A DNA stretch of 64,000 nucleotides from NCBI GenBank assembly GCA_023105745.1, contig JALGQZ010000015.1, positions 19,754,499-19,818,498 of the forward strand. The letters are read 5' to 3'. The position numbers were made by a program, and so were the translations under genes. Positions 1 through 11,691 of this stretch are shown here, piece by piece. Source of the stretch: Austropuccinia psidii. Taxonomy: Eukaryota; Basidiomycota; Pucciniomycetes; Pucciniales; Sphaerophragmiaceae. Below the pieces are notes generated by a model, which saw only the letters and a program-made list of their open reading frames with translations, made no database searches and had not been told where the DNA came from. Each line of letters begins with the position of its first letter. Within the stretch, counting starts at the first letter, position 1.

Positions 1-3000
1 AATTGCATATAATTTACAGGAATACCTCCCAGGTGGGTTCTGAATTATTCCTGTGCTTATAATTTGCATGGGATATAATGCTAATGGGGGAATTTTTAAA
101 CTGTGGGGGATAGAGCCCCTCTATTTATACCTTTTGGGAGCCCAGGGTGCCCTCCATGGGAGCTTTCTCTTTGTAATTTAATTCCTCTTTATTCCATCAT
201 GTGACTTTTTTGTGGTGAGGACCTTTCTTGCATGGGTCAGGTGATTTAAGGTTTGGTGATAGGTTTCCTTCTGCACAGCCTCCATTTATCACATGACTTG
301 TTTTTGATGAGATTTTTATTACATTATATTCTTGGATTTTCCTTGCATGCATGGGTTGAGTTCATTTTGGCTGGGGATCTTTCTTGTTCACAGCCTCTTT
401 TCTGTCACATGATATGCTGTTTATGGATGCAGTATCACATGATGACCTTTAATTTCTTTTGAATATGTTATACTTTAGGCTTGGTAAAAGTGGCTGTGTA
501 ATTTATGTAGGTGTTATGGCTGTGTTTCTTATTTCTGAACTTTAGAGTGAGGTCAGATAATAAATTATTTAATTGATCAATTTATTATGTGGATGAGATG
601 ATGTGAGTTATTTCTTAGTTTGACACATGAGGTTCTTAGTAATATAGTGTCTCCTTCTATATTCTAATGGGGATGTGTCATGATTCGGGTGTTTGGGCTT
701 TTCAGTGCTTGAATTTGGGAATTAGGTGTGATTGAGGTTTCACCTGATATTTTCTTGAATTATTTGATATATTGTAATTCATCCATTGAGTGAGCTTGTG
801 TCATTTCATTTAAGGGTTTTATTGTGGATATGTTTCTGTACCTTGAAATTTGCTATAATGAGGGTCTTCTTCAGGAATTCCAGTGGTTTCAGGATGGTCT
901 TCTATTCCTTACATGTAATTCTTCCAATTAAATTTTTAAATTGAGGATTTAAAGAGGTTTTTTTTCTGTCCTTGCAGATAATTTCATGATTTTTTGGGTG
1001 ATTGTTGAGATTTTGAGATTTAACATATGGGTGGAGGGTTTTTTATGTAATTATAGTAGAGATAAAATTACTGGGATGTTTTTTTTATTGTTACTGAGAT
1101 CATTATTTTGAGTAGGTAATTTTAGGTAATATACTGGTAATTATCTGGTTTCATAAGTATTTGTTCATTCGCTATGCATATTCAAGGTAATATTGTGGGT
1201 TAGCTTTAGATTTTTTGTCACATTATGTTTTAGTTATCAATTTAATTCATCGTTCCTAACAATTCTTGAATATTCTGATATTTTCTGAAACATTCCCAAA
1301 GCTTCCACCAAATTGATTTCCTGCCATACCCTAAATTTTGGGAATTTTGCCACTGTGGCTTGAATCCATGACCTTGCCATATTTCAGCTTCAGATATTCT
1401 TCTTACCAACTAACAGAGGGGAAGCTTGTTTCCAGATACAGAATTGCTTCTCCAATCAGAAAACTCTTCTGTTCAATAATTCCTCTCATAATCTTCTAAG
1501 CTACTGTTCCTGCAGATTTGATTGAAAATGTGATGTAGGGTCATTTTTGATGTAGATTCCATTTCTAACATCAAAATTACTGCTGCACTGATTAGTTTTC
1601 TGGTAATATGATATTTTATTCTAAAAACCCTTCTTTTATGCCCTTTCTTGAATGGGATTTGTGGTTATGCCATTGTATCATTTGAGCTGAATTGAAATCT
1701 AAGTTTTCTTTTTTTAATCATTGATTTTTTTGAGTATATAGGCTTTTGCCCTTATTCTGTAATCTGAGCTCAAGGATTATCTTGAGTCTGGCCAAAAATG
1801 CTAGGGAATACGGCAACAGGGATATGACAAAGATTGATTCAAAAGGTAATTTTCCATGGATGGACATTTTCTAGAAAGGAGGGCTCAAACCACTCATGAT
1901 CATGAAAAAAACCAACCCTATGAGCAGGAACTGCAGGATCGACAAAAAAATTAAAATGTGCACCATTCTCAATCAATGATTGGTCCAAACTGGCTTCAAC
2001 CCTGATACCTTTTGGTAATTTTCCCAGCCAAAACACCCTAGGCCGTTGGGAAGATTCAATGAGTAGATTTTCATTTAGTTTCTTCTGTTTTAACAATATG
2101 TTCCTACAGGTTTCATAAAAAAGCTATCCCTTCTGGCAGGGCTAGCAGGTCTAACTGGCCTTCCAGCTTGCTTCATACTTGGCTCTAACTTGCTATTATT
2201 ATTTGGCTGTATTCAAAGCCAGATTGTCATGATTAAGAGCTGCTTCATATAAAATAAATCAAACTATGAATGTGCTTAAAATCCTGAATAATCCTTTATT
2301 CTGAAAACTTCTTCTCTTTAAAGATAAAAAAATTCCAATAAAGATTAGGCAAATAAAAATGAAAAATGTCATAGTATATCACTCAAAATTTACTTATTTG
2401 CTTTTTTGATTTTTGTCACATCTGAACTTTGATGGTTTCCTTTTATTGAGTTTCTCTCATCAGATTTGGATACTTCCAAAGTAAAAGATATGTTTTTCCT
2501 GGAATTAGCCATCATTGGTTTCTCTCACTCACAAAAATTGTAAAAATTTGTATTCATCACCATTAATATTTCCTGTAAACTCAATTTATCCTTATTTAAG
2601 GGAATTGAACATAAACTAAAATATATGAGCTTCTTTTGAAACCATTGGAACATTATATTTGAATCTCTGTTCTCGTAGAAAATTTGATGCAAATTCCATG
2701 CAAAAAAACATTAACTGTCTATAAGTTTCTACTTGTCTATACCATAACTTTTTATTTCTCTTTTAAACCTGAGAGGAAACACTATTTGTTTTTTTCAATT
2801 TAGTATTTAATAATTTTAATGCCTTTTTTACTTGATGAAAAAAAAATTGAAGCTATTGTTTCTAAAACATGATCTTTTACCATGTCATATAATACATAAC
2901 ATATGTAAAAGTCCCAAAATAAACTGAATCTTAAATGTATATTTAGTGATCTTATTTTTTACACTATCATATTATCATGGAAAAATTATTCCACAAGTAT

Positions 3001-4122
3001 CACATATGTGTAAAAATAATAATTGTTCAACTTTCTTAATATATTTCATTTTCTAAGGAAGAATGACCAATATAGTAGCAATTTTTACCAATAAAAACAG
3101 GAACTACTTTACTGTTTCTGCATGCAAATAAGAACTTTTTAATTGATTTTACTTCTATATATTTTTTCTGTTTGTAAAAATAATCAGAGTACAATCCTGA
3201 ACAATGCTGGACATAATAGAAAAAATCAGGAGTTAAACTTCATAGATCTTTTATGCTTCAATTTTGATTAAAATAAAGTTTCTTAATTTAGATATTGAAT
3301 TGTCTCATAATGAATTTGCAAATGGGAATTATATATCCCAAAAACCTCAAATTCAATTTCCAAGCCATTTTTCTTACTCCCATATTTTTACTAATTATTC
3401 CAAATCAATTATCACTGTAATTTTTACTGATGGATATATGTCTTTTTAAATTAAGGAGGAATATATGATCCATTTAGATATTTTTTTTCAACATTGATTT
3501 GATATTGTATATGGATATTTCCAGACAAACAATTTTTCTCCCCCCTGAAAATTCAATCAAGAATCATTAGAGGAAATTTGGGAAAACATTTGATATGTGA
3601 GAGCTTAAGCATTTAGAATTCTTATAAACTCAATAGCTTTTGAATAGCTTTAAGCTTCTTTGAGGATATTGGTCAGAATTACTTACACATGTCTTGTATC
3701 AAATCATTTTACAAATATATCCATCATCAAATCAACAATTAGTGTGAAGATAATAGAATATTTGGCCCTCAAAGTTTATCAAAGGTATATCAATTTGTTG
3801 GATAGAAAGCCATCAATCTTTCAATGAAGTTTAACTTGATAATTTTTCTATCCAACCCAACATCTTAAACTTTAAATTATGACTACTTGAATTTGTAAGA
3901 ATTTCTCAATCCAGATTCTCTCTTACCATCCCATGTTTTTTTTTTGAAGTCTTATCACAATTTCAGAGAAATTCTAGCCTGTTAATTGGATTTTTTTCAT
4001 TAAATACTTTATATTTATGATTTCCAATCATCTTGTTTGTTTTGATTCATTAATTTTTTAACTTGATCAGTGTTTAGATTTTTTGATTTTTTATTTTCTT
4101 CCTTTGGAATTTCCACAGTTTC
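1..4122. other. AT-rich DNA without recognisable genes
   Basis: The longest open frames here are under 90 codons, have no family resemblance that I recognise and sit in AT-rich sequence where such frames arise by chance. No exon-intron pattern, RNA gene or terminal repeat could be supported. A TATA-like box on the minus strand near position 125 is the only regulatory-looking site, listed separately. Confidence 0.6.
121..129 (-). promoter_or_regulatory. TATA-like box, possibly of an LTR running off the left edge
   Basis: On the minus strand this reads TATAAATAG followed by AGGGGCTC. It resembles the TATA box at 10979-10987 inside another repeat, where TATAAATAGAGG is also preceded by a CCCAAAA run. 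I infer an LTR promoter of a related family, partly outside the window. No LTR ends are visible, so this is weak. Confidence 0.3.
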
Positions 4123-5561
4123 TGTCAGGATGAAACTATGATGAAGGTGTAAATAGGCTAAATACAATTTTATCTATGTTTGTGACAAGGTAAAATAGTT
4201 TAAAAAAGAGTTATAAGGTTTAAAAGATATTTTAATTTAAGATAAAAAGGGCTTTACTATATTTGATATAGTGGTGGTGAGTGCTGTTGAAAGCCCTGGG
4301 TGCAGCTTTATCTGTTGGGTTACAATAATAAAAGACTACAGTAATTAAATCTGTAATTATACCTGATTATTAACCAAGAGTAAAACTGTTTTTGACAGTT
4401 TACTACGTAGGTTATTCAAGAGCAGGATGAGGAGATGATTTTGGCTGTGAAAAGCCCTCCTTTTATCCTGAAATTGAGGTGGAAAGGCTGCTAGACCTTT
4501 CCACGTAGAGGAAGTGAAGGTTTTTCACTCTCCAGGACAGGCTTGTGGTTTTCAAACAGCCTGTATACCCTGTATTGGGCTCGGATGTGGTTTTGAAACC
4601 ACATCTGGACAGTTTTCACCAATACAGGGTGAAAATTTTCATCTGGGGACCTCATAGCCTGATTCTGACGTGTATGACGCGTAGAATGCTGTACAGAAAC
4701 TGTATGGGACCCCAGTATTGGCTGACATATGAGGTATTGAAGTGAAAACATGCTTCTTCGTCTATTTGACACTTCATATTCATGATTATGGCATATTATC
4801 CCATGGTAGGGCTGTATATGACAGCAGGTGGGATTTTGACCTTAAAACAGACATAACTTTGTCAATTCTTGAGATATCAAGCTCAAAATTGGTTCAGTGT
4901 GTAGCCCTGTATGTGCTCTACACAATGGTACCTCATTTGATATGGGTATCATTAAATATGGCAAAGTTATCCCATGTACAAGATTTTTGTACATTTGCGT
5001 GTTTTGGGCAAAAAGCTGTATTGAGCTTGTTTGCCCCATAACTTTTGTTCTAGTTGAGTTATGGGGAAATGGATGGCATCATCAGATAGCCCTGATTTTT
5101 CTCTTTCCAAAAATACCCCACTTCAGGTATCCCACACTAAAACTGTAGAAGTTAGATGGGAGGTGAATGTTTTGTTCACCCTTATTTGGCCTGAAATTGA
5201 CCATAACTCCAGTATTATTGGTGCTAGCTCAGTTTGGCTGGTACCATTGGATAGCCCTGGCTTAGAGCTTCATTTTGAATACCCATTTGATGGGGTTAAG
5301 CCTCTCCTTCTAGATTTTAGATGAGAGGTGAAAATTAAGGTTTATGCTCAGCAATAACTTTGAGCAGGAATAACTTTGTTATTTCTTGTCCTATGGTGAT
5401 GGGACTTATATTTTCAGAAAGAGGTGAGTTTCCTCTTTCTTTTGATACCTTTTGAGCTTATTTGGCTCAGCTCCATGTTTTGGTGGTATCTTGGCTATAC
5501 CATTGGTTTATGGTATTTTGGCTGTCATGCTTGTGCTCTGGTTTTGAGTCACAGGCTGACA
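4123..5561 (-). mobile_element. Solo LTR (1.44 kb) with 5-bp target duplication
   Basis: The segment begins TGTCAG and ends CTGACA, and is flanked on both sides by GTTTC (4118-4122 and 5562-5566). In reverse complement it matches, with many differences, the two LTRs at 18898-20315 and 25605-27023. Shared stretches include the TGTGACTCAAAACCAGAG start and the region near the end that reads CACCCAG..GCTNTCAANAGCACT. With no internal domain and an intact duplication, it is a solo LTR left by recombination between the two LTRs of a former element. The small open frames inside it are chance frames. Confidence 0.87.
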
Positions 5562-5599
5562 GTTTCTTTTTTATGGTTTTTGGGGTTTGGTTTTAATTG

Positions 5600-6360
5600 T
5601 GAGTATTTTCTTTCAATTTTTGGGAAATAAAATGATTTTTTGCTTTTTAATTTTCATTCTTTTAATTCGGCTTAATTGTTTCAATTTTATTTTCTTTTTC
5701 TTTGAATTAAATTTGCACCTTTTTATGATTCTTTTTCTTTTTTTTCAATTTTATATCAATTTTTTATTCAATTAATTTTGACTATTGTCAAGCTTTTTTA
5801 TTTTTATTTTTGAATTTTTGTATTATTCAAATTCTTAATTCTTTTTGACTTCTTTCTCCAAGTTTTTAAATTTTTTTCATTTATTTTCTTGAGTTTTTTC
5901 CTTTTTTGGTGTTTGGGGTGTGAATACATTGGGATCATTGTACTTGTCATTATTTGTTTGGTCTCAGCTTGTGGTAAAAAAATACATACAAGTACACACC
6001 AAAAAAATTACATGAAAACTAAGAAAGAAGAAAAATAAAACACAAAACAACATAAGAAAATTAAACAAAGTAAAAGAACATCAAAGAAAGAAATAAAAAA
6101 TCAAAAAATTTAGAAAAAAGAAAAACTTACAACAAAATTTAATAAATAAATATATAACAAAGATATTAACAACGAATAGGAAAAAAATAAATAAAAAACA
6201 ACAACAATTTCATAAAATGACACAAAACCAAAATGAATAAAGTATGATTAGAAAACTAAAAAAAATTTAATAAGGAATGAGGATCATACGAAATAAGAAG
6301 AATGAAAAATCCAAAAAACCAAAATAAGTAAAAAAATAACTTCAGATGAAAAAAGGAAAA
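5600..6360. repeat. T-rich to A-rich low-complexity block
   Basis: The plus strand is strongly T-rich from about 5600 to 5900 and then strongly A-rich from about 5970 to 6360. The switch point near 5930-6000 contains a short inverted repeat (TGTACTTG and CAAGTACA). The two halves could pair as a long imperfect foldback. No protein-coding potential. Confidence 0.6.
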
Positions 6361-9059
6361 ATTTGATATTGAAAAAAGGTTTTAATCTGTTTTCAATTGA
6401 CCTTATTTTTGATGATTCTTTTTTTTAAAGTTTTTCTCAAAGTTGAAAAAGAATAAGAAAATAGGAAGGGATTTTTAAATGCTCAAAAGTATGATGGAAG
6501 TCAAACCAAAATATTGAGATTGTCAAAATTTTATTGTAATATTTATAGAGAAAAGTCTGGATTCTTTCTAAAAATGCAAGTTAGAAAGATTTTGAGGTTT
6601 CCTAAATTTATTGAAACAGCTTGAAAGCAATTTGAAAAATTTAAATAAAGAGAAGATTGCATTATTGCAACACTTACAAAACCTCACAGGAACAGAAATG
6701 TAAAGCTACAATAACCCTTACTAATAATCCATTTTCAGAACCTCAGTAGAAGCTGATGACATTTCAAAAACCTATTGGATTGATAAGAAAGTGTTCATTT
6801 TCAATGAATATTTTTTCCCATTAAGAGAATTGTACAAAAACTTGGAAAAAATATTGTTACATTCTTATTTATATGAATTGATTGCTCAGCCTTACATCAA
6901 AGAGCCAGAAAGAATGATATATTCCCAATAAATATGTGATATAACTAGTGAAGAACAGGAATAATATTTATTTATCAGAAGAAAATTCAAAAATATGGAG
7001 ATACCTCTGTGAAGATATGCAGAACATGCTAGAATGAACAAAGACTGAGTAGTGAATAATTCAGCTCAAAGATATTTTCCTTTCTATATAAATAATTTTC
7101 AAAAATTTTAAGTTTTCTTTCCAAAAAGAGAAGCATATAGACATTTTGCAATTCTAGGCACATGCTTAATAGCAAAGATTTTGAAGTAGAAAATTCAATG
7201 GAATGGTGGTGAAATTACTAAACAGATTTCTGAGAAAAGTGTTTTCACCTGTTAGGAATAATTTTTATTCAAGAATATTTCCTGATAGTGAGTAGTAGAT
7301 ATGTGATGCAAGAGTGAACAAATAAAAATCATGGTACATACATCATTTTCTTTTTTGATTGAGTAAGCCTCTGAATGACCAAACCTACTGCTGAAAGTAT
7401 ATTCCAAAGTTCTTCCAGGTGATAAAATGCTGTAGACTCCAGCTGAAAGCAGGTTGGACCTGCTGGCCCCATGGCAGGAACAGTTTTTTTCATGGTTTGG
7501 TGTACATATATATTCTACAATAAGCTTAATAGAATATGCAGAAATGATATAACCATATAAATTCAAATTATTTATGATAATCTTTAGATTAACAAGTAGT
7601 TTAAAAAGTGTTAGTGGTGAATCGGAGAATATAAATACAGGGGTTATTATTAATGAGCCTGTGAGATATGTATAAAATACCCATCAGGCCATAAATAACT
7701 TCTTATACAGTTGATTTAGTCTTAAACAGACTTATCAATTGAATTTAAAACAAAACAATAACACACAATAAGCATGAATTCATTATGTATAAAAAAAGCT
7801 ATAATTATGATTTCATTTTTGGATTCTACAACAAACATAACCTAGGGTAGCCCCAAAGGGTGTTATACCCAAAGTGGCTATTTCTTATTTTATTACAAGA
7901 TTTAAAAATCTCACAGTGAAATTGAAACTTTTTACTTTTCTTAAAAGTTGTTAAATTTAAGCTGAAATAAGCTTGAGCTTAAAGATTCATAACATTTATG
8001 CAAGCTTACCAAAAGTTTAGTTAAAATTGAGGTGTTGTGTATGTTTACTGAGTTGGCTAAGGATTTTCCATACAGGATTTGAATCCTGTGTGAGCTCAAT
8101 TTAAAGTGTTTTTAAGAAATATTATTGCTTTGAATAAAAAAAGGGCAAATACCACACAGAAAGTTTCAACAACAGAAAAAGACCAAATATAGCCAGGGTA
8201 CCAAACGTTTGGGATCTGCAAGGACTCAATCAAGGCTTTCCACCTGTATTGGAGGATTTCTAAAATTATTCAAACTTTAAGATTGGAATTCAATCAAACA
8301 TTAGAGTTTAACCTTGTTTTATCCCAATTTGAACAGGAATTACAAGCTGCCAAAGGGTAACTTCTAATATGCAAGCTTGTAATCAAGGTTTTAAGACTTT
8401 TAAAAACTTAAATAAGCTTTAAAATTTAAAGTTATGAGTGTTGAAACCTTATCAAACGTTAGGGTTTGGTTTCTATTGCTATTTTATGTGAAAAAATAGC
8501 AATAACATCAAAAATTCATTCAAAATCTAATTATGGATGGATTTGCTTGAAATTCTCACACAGCTTACAATTAAATGTTATCTGTGTATACATTAAATTT
8601 TAAATATGTTTTAAAAAAAGTTTAAGTGTTAGTTAGAAGCTGAAGCACATGCATCTTTACTTCTAAATTGTTGTTTGCATAAGCATCTGATGATTAAAAC
8701 ACCATTCAGTGTGTTAAACAAGAGAAAATATTTAATCAAATTAGTATTTGATCTCAAAAATACTATTCCTTTTAGGATGAAAGTTACATAAAAAACCTCT
8801 CATCCCTCCTCAAAGGTTGAGCTTTGAGGAGCGGTACTGCAATATATAACATTTAAAAACACTCTGGTGGTCTAAGACTCCTCAACTTTGAAACAGGAAA
8901 GATCACAGTATCTTGTGACTACACAATGTCAGCTTGTAATCCCACTCTATCTATGAACCAGCCAGCTTCAGTGCTTCCAAGTGTCTATCATCAAAGATAA
9001 AACTGCAAATCCTTAGTTAAAGACCAGATAAACTATCAACTCAATCATCTACTGTTCAT
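6361..9059. other. AT-rich DNA without recognisable genes
   Basis: Only short chance frames. The longest, 104 codons on the minus strand at 7252-7566, has no recognisable domain or intron structure. A 20-base string at 8021-8040 recurs exactly at 51155-51174, hinting at a dispersed repeat. Confidence 0.5.
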
Positions 9060-9325
9060 CCACTAAGTCAAACACTTGATGTCAGAAACACCTCAAGACC
9101 AGTTCATACTTCAGCCACACTTGAACCGTCAAAAAACTACAAGTATGTGTCTTACTATAACAATGCACCAAGAAATATTTCTAGCTCAATCAATGAAGGC
9201 AACATTGCAAAAGGTAAAAAGAATTCTCAATATAGAGATAATATGTCACTCACATATATAGTGCCTTACTCAAAAGCTGTGATTTATCCAATTGAGGCAC
9301 CAGAATGGAAGAGGGCCATGGATGC
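9060..9325 (+). pseudogene. Ty1/copia pol relic, linker before the reverse transcriptase
   Basis: The frame open through 9147-9325 encodes SRPVHTSATLEPSKNYKYVS (reading in from about 9097), then NNAPRNISSSI and EAPEWKRAMDA. I recognise this as the linker between integrase and reverse transcriptase of rust copia elements; the W-x-A-M motif typically opens the copia RT domain. The frame stops making sense exactly at the left end of the 9326-11691 insertion and resumes in register at 11694, so the two pieces were once one gene. No integrase upstream could be identified. Confidence 0.65.
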
Positions 9326-9399
9326 TGTGGTATTTCATACCAATTATACCAGTCTCAAAATTACCAAATGTAAAAAAAATGAAAATGAAAATGTGGAAT

Positions 9400-10330
9400 A
9401 ACACCAGGAAGATTGTGCAATAACTCTGGAGACAGGAGAAAAATTGTGGGATTCCAAGGAATAAATAAGGTATTTTTTAAATTGCAGATTAAGTTGATCA
9501 AAAGAGGATTTCAGAATTTTAGAAAAATCCCTCAACAACTTCAAGGAATAAAAATCCAAATGTGGAAGAAATTCAGAGATGGAAATTGGAATTAGGGAAT
9601 AACACAGGGGAAAAATGAGGAATAATTCCCAAGCAGAAAATAAAATTGCGGAATAACTCTGATAAGGAACATAGGAATTATGGAATAACTCTGGAGATGG
9701 AAAGAGGAATTAGGGAATAACTACAGAGATTGAAATAGGAATTAAGGAATAACTCCCAAGAATAGAATCAAATTGGGAAAAAACTTGATGGAAAGAAGAG
9801 TGTGGAATTATAGAAAAATCCCTGAATAAATGTGGGGAATAAAGATTGAATTGAGGAATAATTTCAGATATGGAAATAGGGTTTCAGAATTAGGGAACAA
9901 CTCTGGAGATGGAAATAGGAATTAAGGAATAACTCTGGAAATGGAAATAGGAATGAGGGAATAACTCTGAAGATGAAAATACAAATTATGGAATAACTTG
10001 GGAGATGAAAATAGGAATTAGGGAATAACTCTGGAGATGGAAATAGTAATTAGGGAATAGCTCCTGAGATGGAAATAGGAATTAGGGAATAGTTCTGAAG
10101 ATGGAAATAATAATTAGAGAATAACTCCACAGATGGAAATAGACATTAGAAAATAACTCTGGAGATGGAAATAAGAGTTGTGGAATAAATTGGGAAATGA
10201 AAATAGGAATTAGGGAATGTCTCCAGAGATGAAAATAGAAATTAGGAAATCACTTCACAGGGGAAAATAGGAATTAGGGAATATCTGTGGAGATGGAAAT
10301 AGGAACTTTGAAATAACTTCCAAGAAGGAA
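9400..10330 (+). repeat. Minisatellite, about 32-bp unit, more than 20 degenerate copies
   Basis: The unit approximates GGAATAACTCTGGAGATGGA followed by AATAGGAATTAG, repeated with substitutions and small indels across the block. It lies upstream of the TATA box at 10979 and within the inserted element, as U3 enhancer repeats would. The copies are most uniform between about 9880 and 10300. Confidence 0.85.
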
Positions 10331-10439
10331 ATAAAATTTCAGAACTCCGGAACTATGTAAATCAAACTGGAAAGAATCCTTAGGGCATAATCAAAAAGAT
10401 TAAATTTTCAACCAGAAGAATCTCAATCAAAATAGAAAA

Positions 10440-10920
10440 CACTAATTTCCCCACTTTTGTTAAAATCTAATGGTAGTGCACTCAATAGAAAAAACTGTAT
10501 TTTCCCATAAGAAAAATCTGACCAGCTAAATTCTTTCAAAGACACCATATGACTAGAAGAAATTTCAATTATCAGGAGCTGTTTTTTCCACACTTTCTTG
10601 GCAAAAATAAACTCTCACCAGCCAAATTATCTCAAGTACACAACATGAATTTGATAAGAAAACCAACACCAGAAAACACATAAAAGTCCGCAAAAAGAAA
10701 ACTATCACCAGCTGAATTATCTCAAAGATCTCATATGACTATTAGAATTTTCAATTATCAGAAGCTGTATTTCCCCCACTTTCTTGGAAAAAATCAAATC
10801 TCACCAGCAAAATTATCTCAATTAAATCAGTTGATTTTGATAAGAAAAAACACCACCAGAAAAAATCTCTCAGAAACCACATTGACACACCAAGGCTATA
10901 CATCTCACCAGCTAAAAAAT
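10440..10920 (+). repeat. Direct repeat of about 184 bp, roughly 2.5 copies
   Basis: The segment starting near 10577 (GCTGTTTTTTCCACACTTTC then TTGGCAAAAAT, CTCACCAGCCAAATTATCTC) recurs near 10761 with substitutions. A third partial copy precedes the first at about 10440-10540. The CACCAG..AATTATCTCA motif also recurs between the copies. Confidence 0.65.
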
Positions 10921-10978
10921 CTCAACTATGATCTTTCTAAGTCCCCTGTTTTGGGAAGCTTTATGGAGGCCCAAAATT

Positions 10979-10987
10979 TATAAATAG
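10979..10987 (+). promoter_or_regulatory. TATA box of the inserted LTR-like element
   Basis: TATAAATAG followed by AGGTCTTCTCTCCCTC, a TATA box with a downstream pyrimidine tract, within the insertion and after its repeat arrays. This arrangement suggests the U3/R boundary of an LTR. Confidence 0.5.
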
Positions 10988-11084
10988 AGGTCTTCTCTCC
11001 CTCATTTTCCAGGAGAATGGAACAGGTTCCCACTCTTGAGGATCTCAACCATTCCTGAACTAGCAGGATATCTAGAGTAATAGT

Positions 11085-11262
11085 AGTGTTTTAGTTGTGA
11101 AAGTCTCAGTAGCCTTGGGCAGGAGCTTATTATTAGTAAAGAATAGTAGTTTAACTGTAGCTAAAAGCTCATTAGCCTTGCTCAAAAGCTTAGTATTAGT
11201 GAAGAATATTAGTATAACCATAGTAAAAAGCTCAGTAGCCTGACTCAGAAGCATAGCAGTAG
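11085..11262 (+). repeat. Tandem repeat, about 64-bp unit, three copies
   Basis: The unit contains AGCTCAGTAGCCTT, a CTCAGAAGC-like string and TAGTATTAGTGAAGAATA, repeated three times with substitutions. It lies in the right half of the 9326-11691 insertion. Confidence 0.75.
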
Positions 11263-11691
11263 TGATATAAACATAGCATAAAAAAAGATTTGTTGAAGAA
11301 CTTTTATTAGTATTAAGTCCTATGGTCTTATTATTAGTATTTATATTGAATAAAATCATAAAAATCAAGAAAAACTTTATTAGTCTTATTAACATAAAAT
11401 CAAGTATTAGTCTTTGGCTTATTATAGTGTTACATCAGAGTTTTGGCTATAAATTTATTGATGGGTCTGTTTAGAGACTACTGATAAGTCTTCTCTATCT
11501 GTTGAAGCCATAAATCTTACTTTATTTTGTGATTCTACATAAGCTGAAAATTCAGTATTATTTAGAGGGGAAGCCAATACACCTTAGCACCCATGGTTAT
11601 TGGACAATTCTGAAATTCAAAAAAGACTTACCAATACTTTTCCCCTAAAGTTACTGCCTTATTGCATCACACACCAAAAGGAATTCCCACA

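Larger units (their letters stand above)
9326..11691. mobile_element. 2.37-kb insertion, probably a solo LTR with a repeat-filled U3
   Basis: The insertion splits a copia pol gene: the frame ends in AMDA before it and continues EYQSLTSHNKG after it. ATGC at 9322-9325 is repeated at 11692-11695; because of local similarity the duplication could also be read as five or six bases. The ends are TGTGG and CCACA, the TG..CA arrangement of an LTR. Inside are a 32-bp minisatellite, a longer direct repeat, a TATA box and a 64-bp repeat, but no coding region. I infer a solo LTR on the plus strand; a non-autonomous DNA element is the alternative. Confidence 0.65.

Noticed and set aside
5424..5775. Hydrophobic frames resembling membrane proteins
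   Set aside because: They come from T-rich low-complexity DNA and the end of a solo LTR; poly-T always reads as Phe/Leu/Ile.
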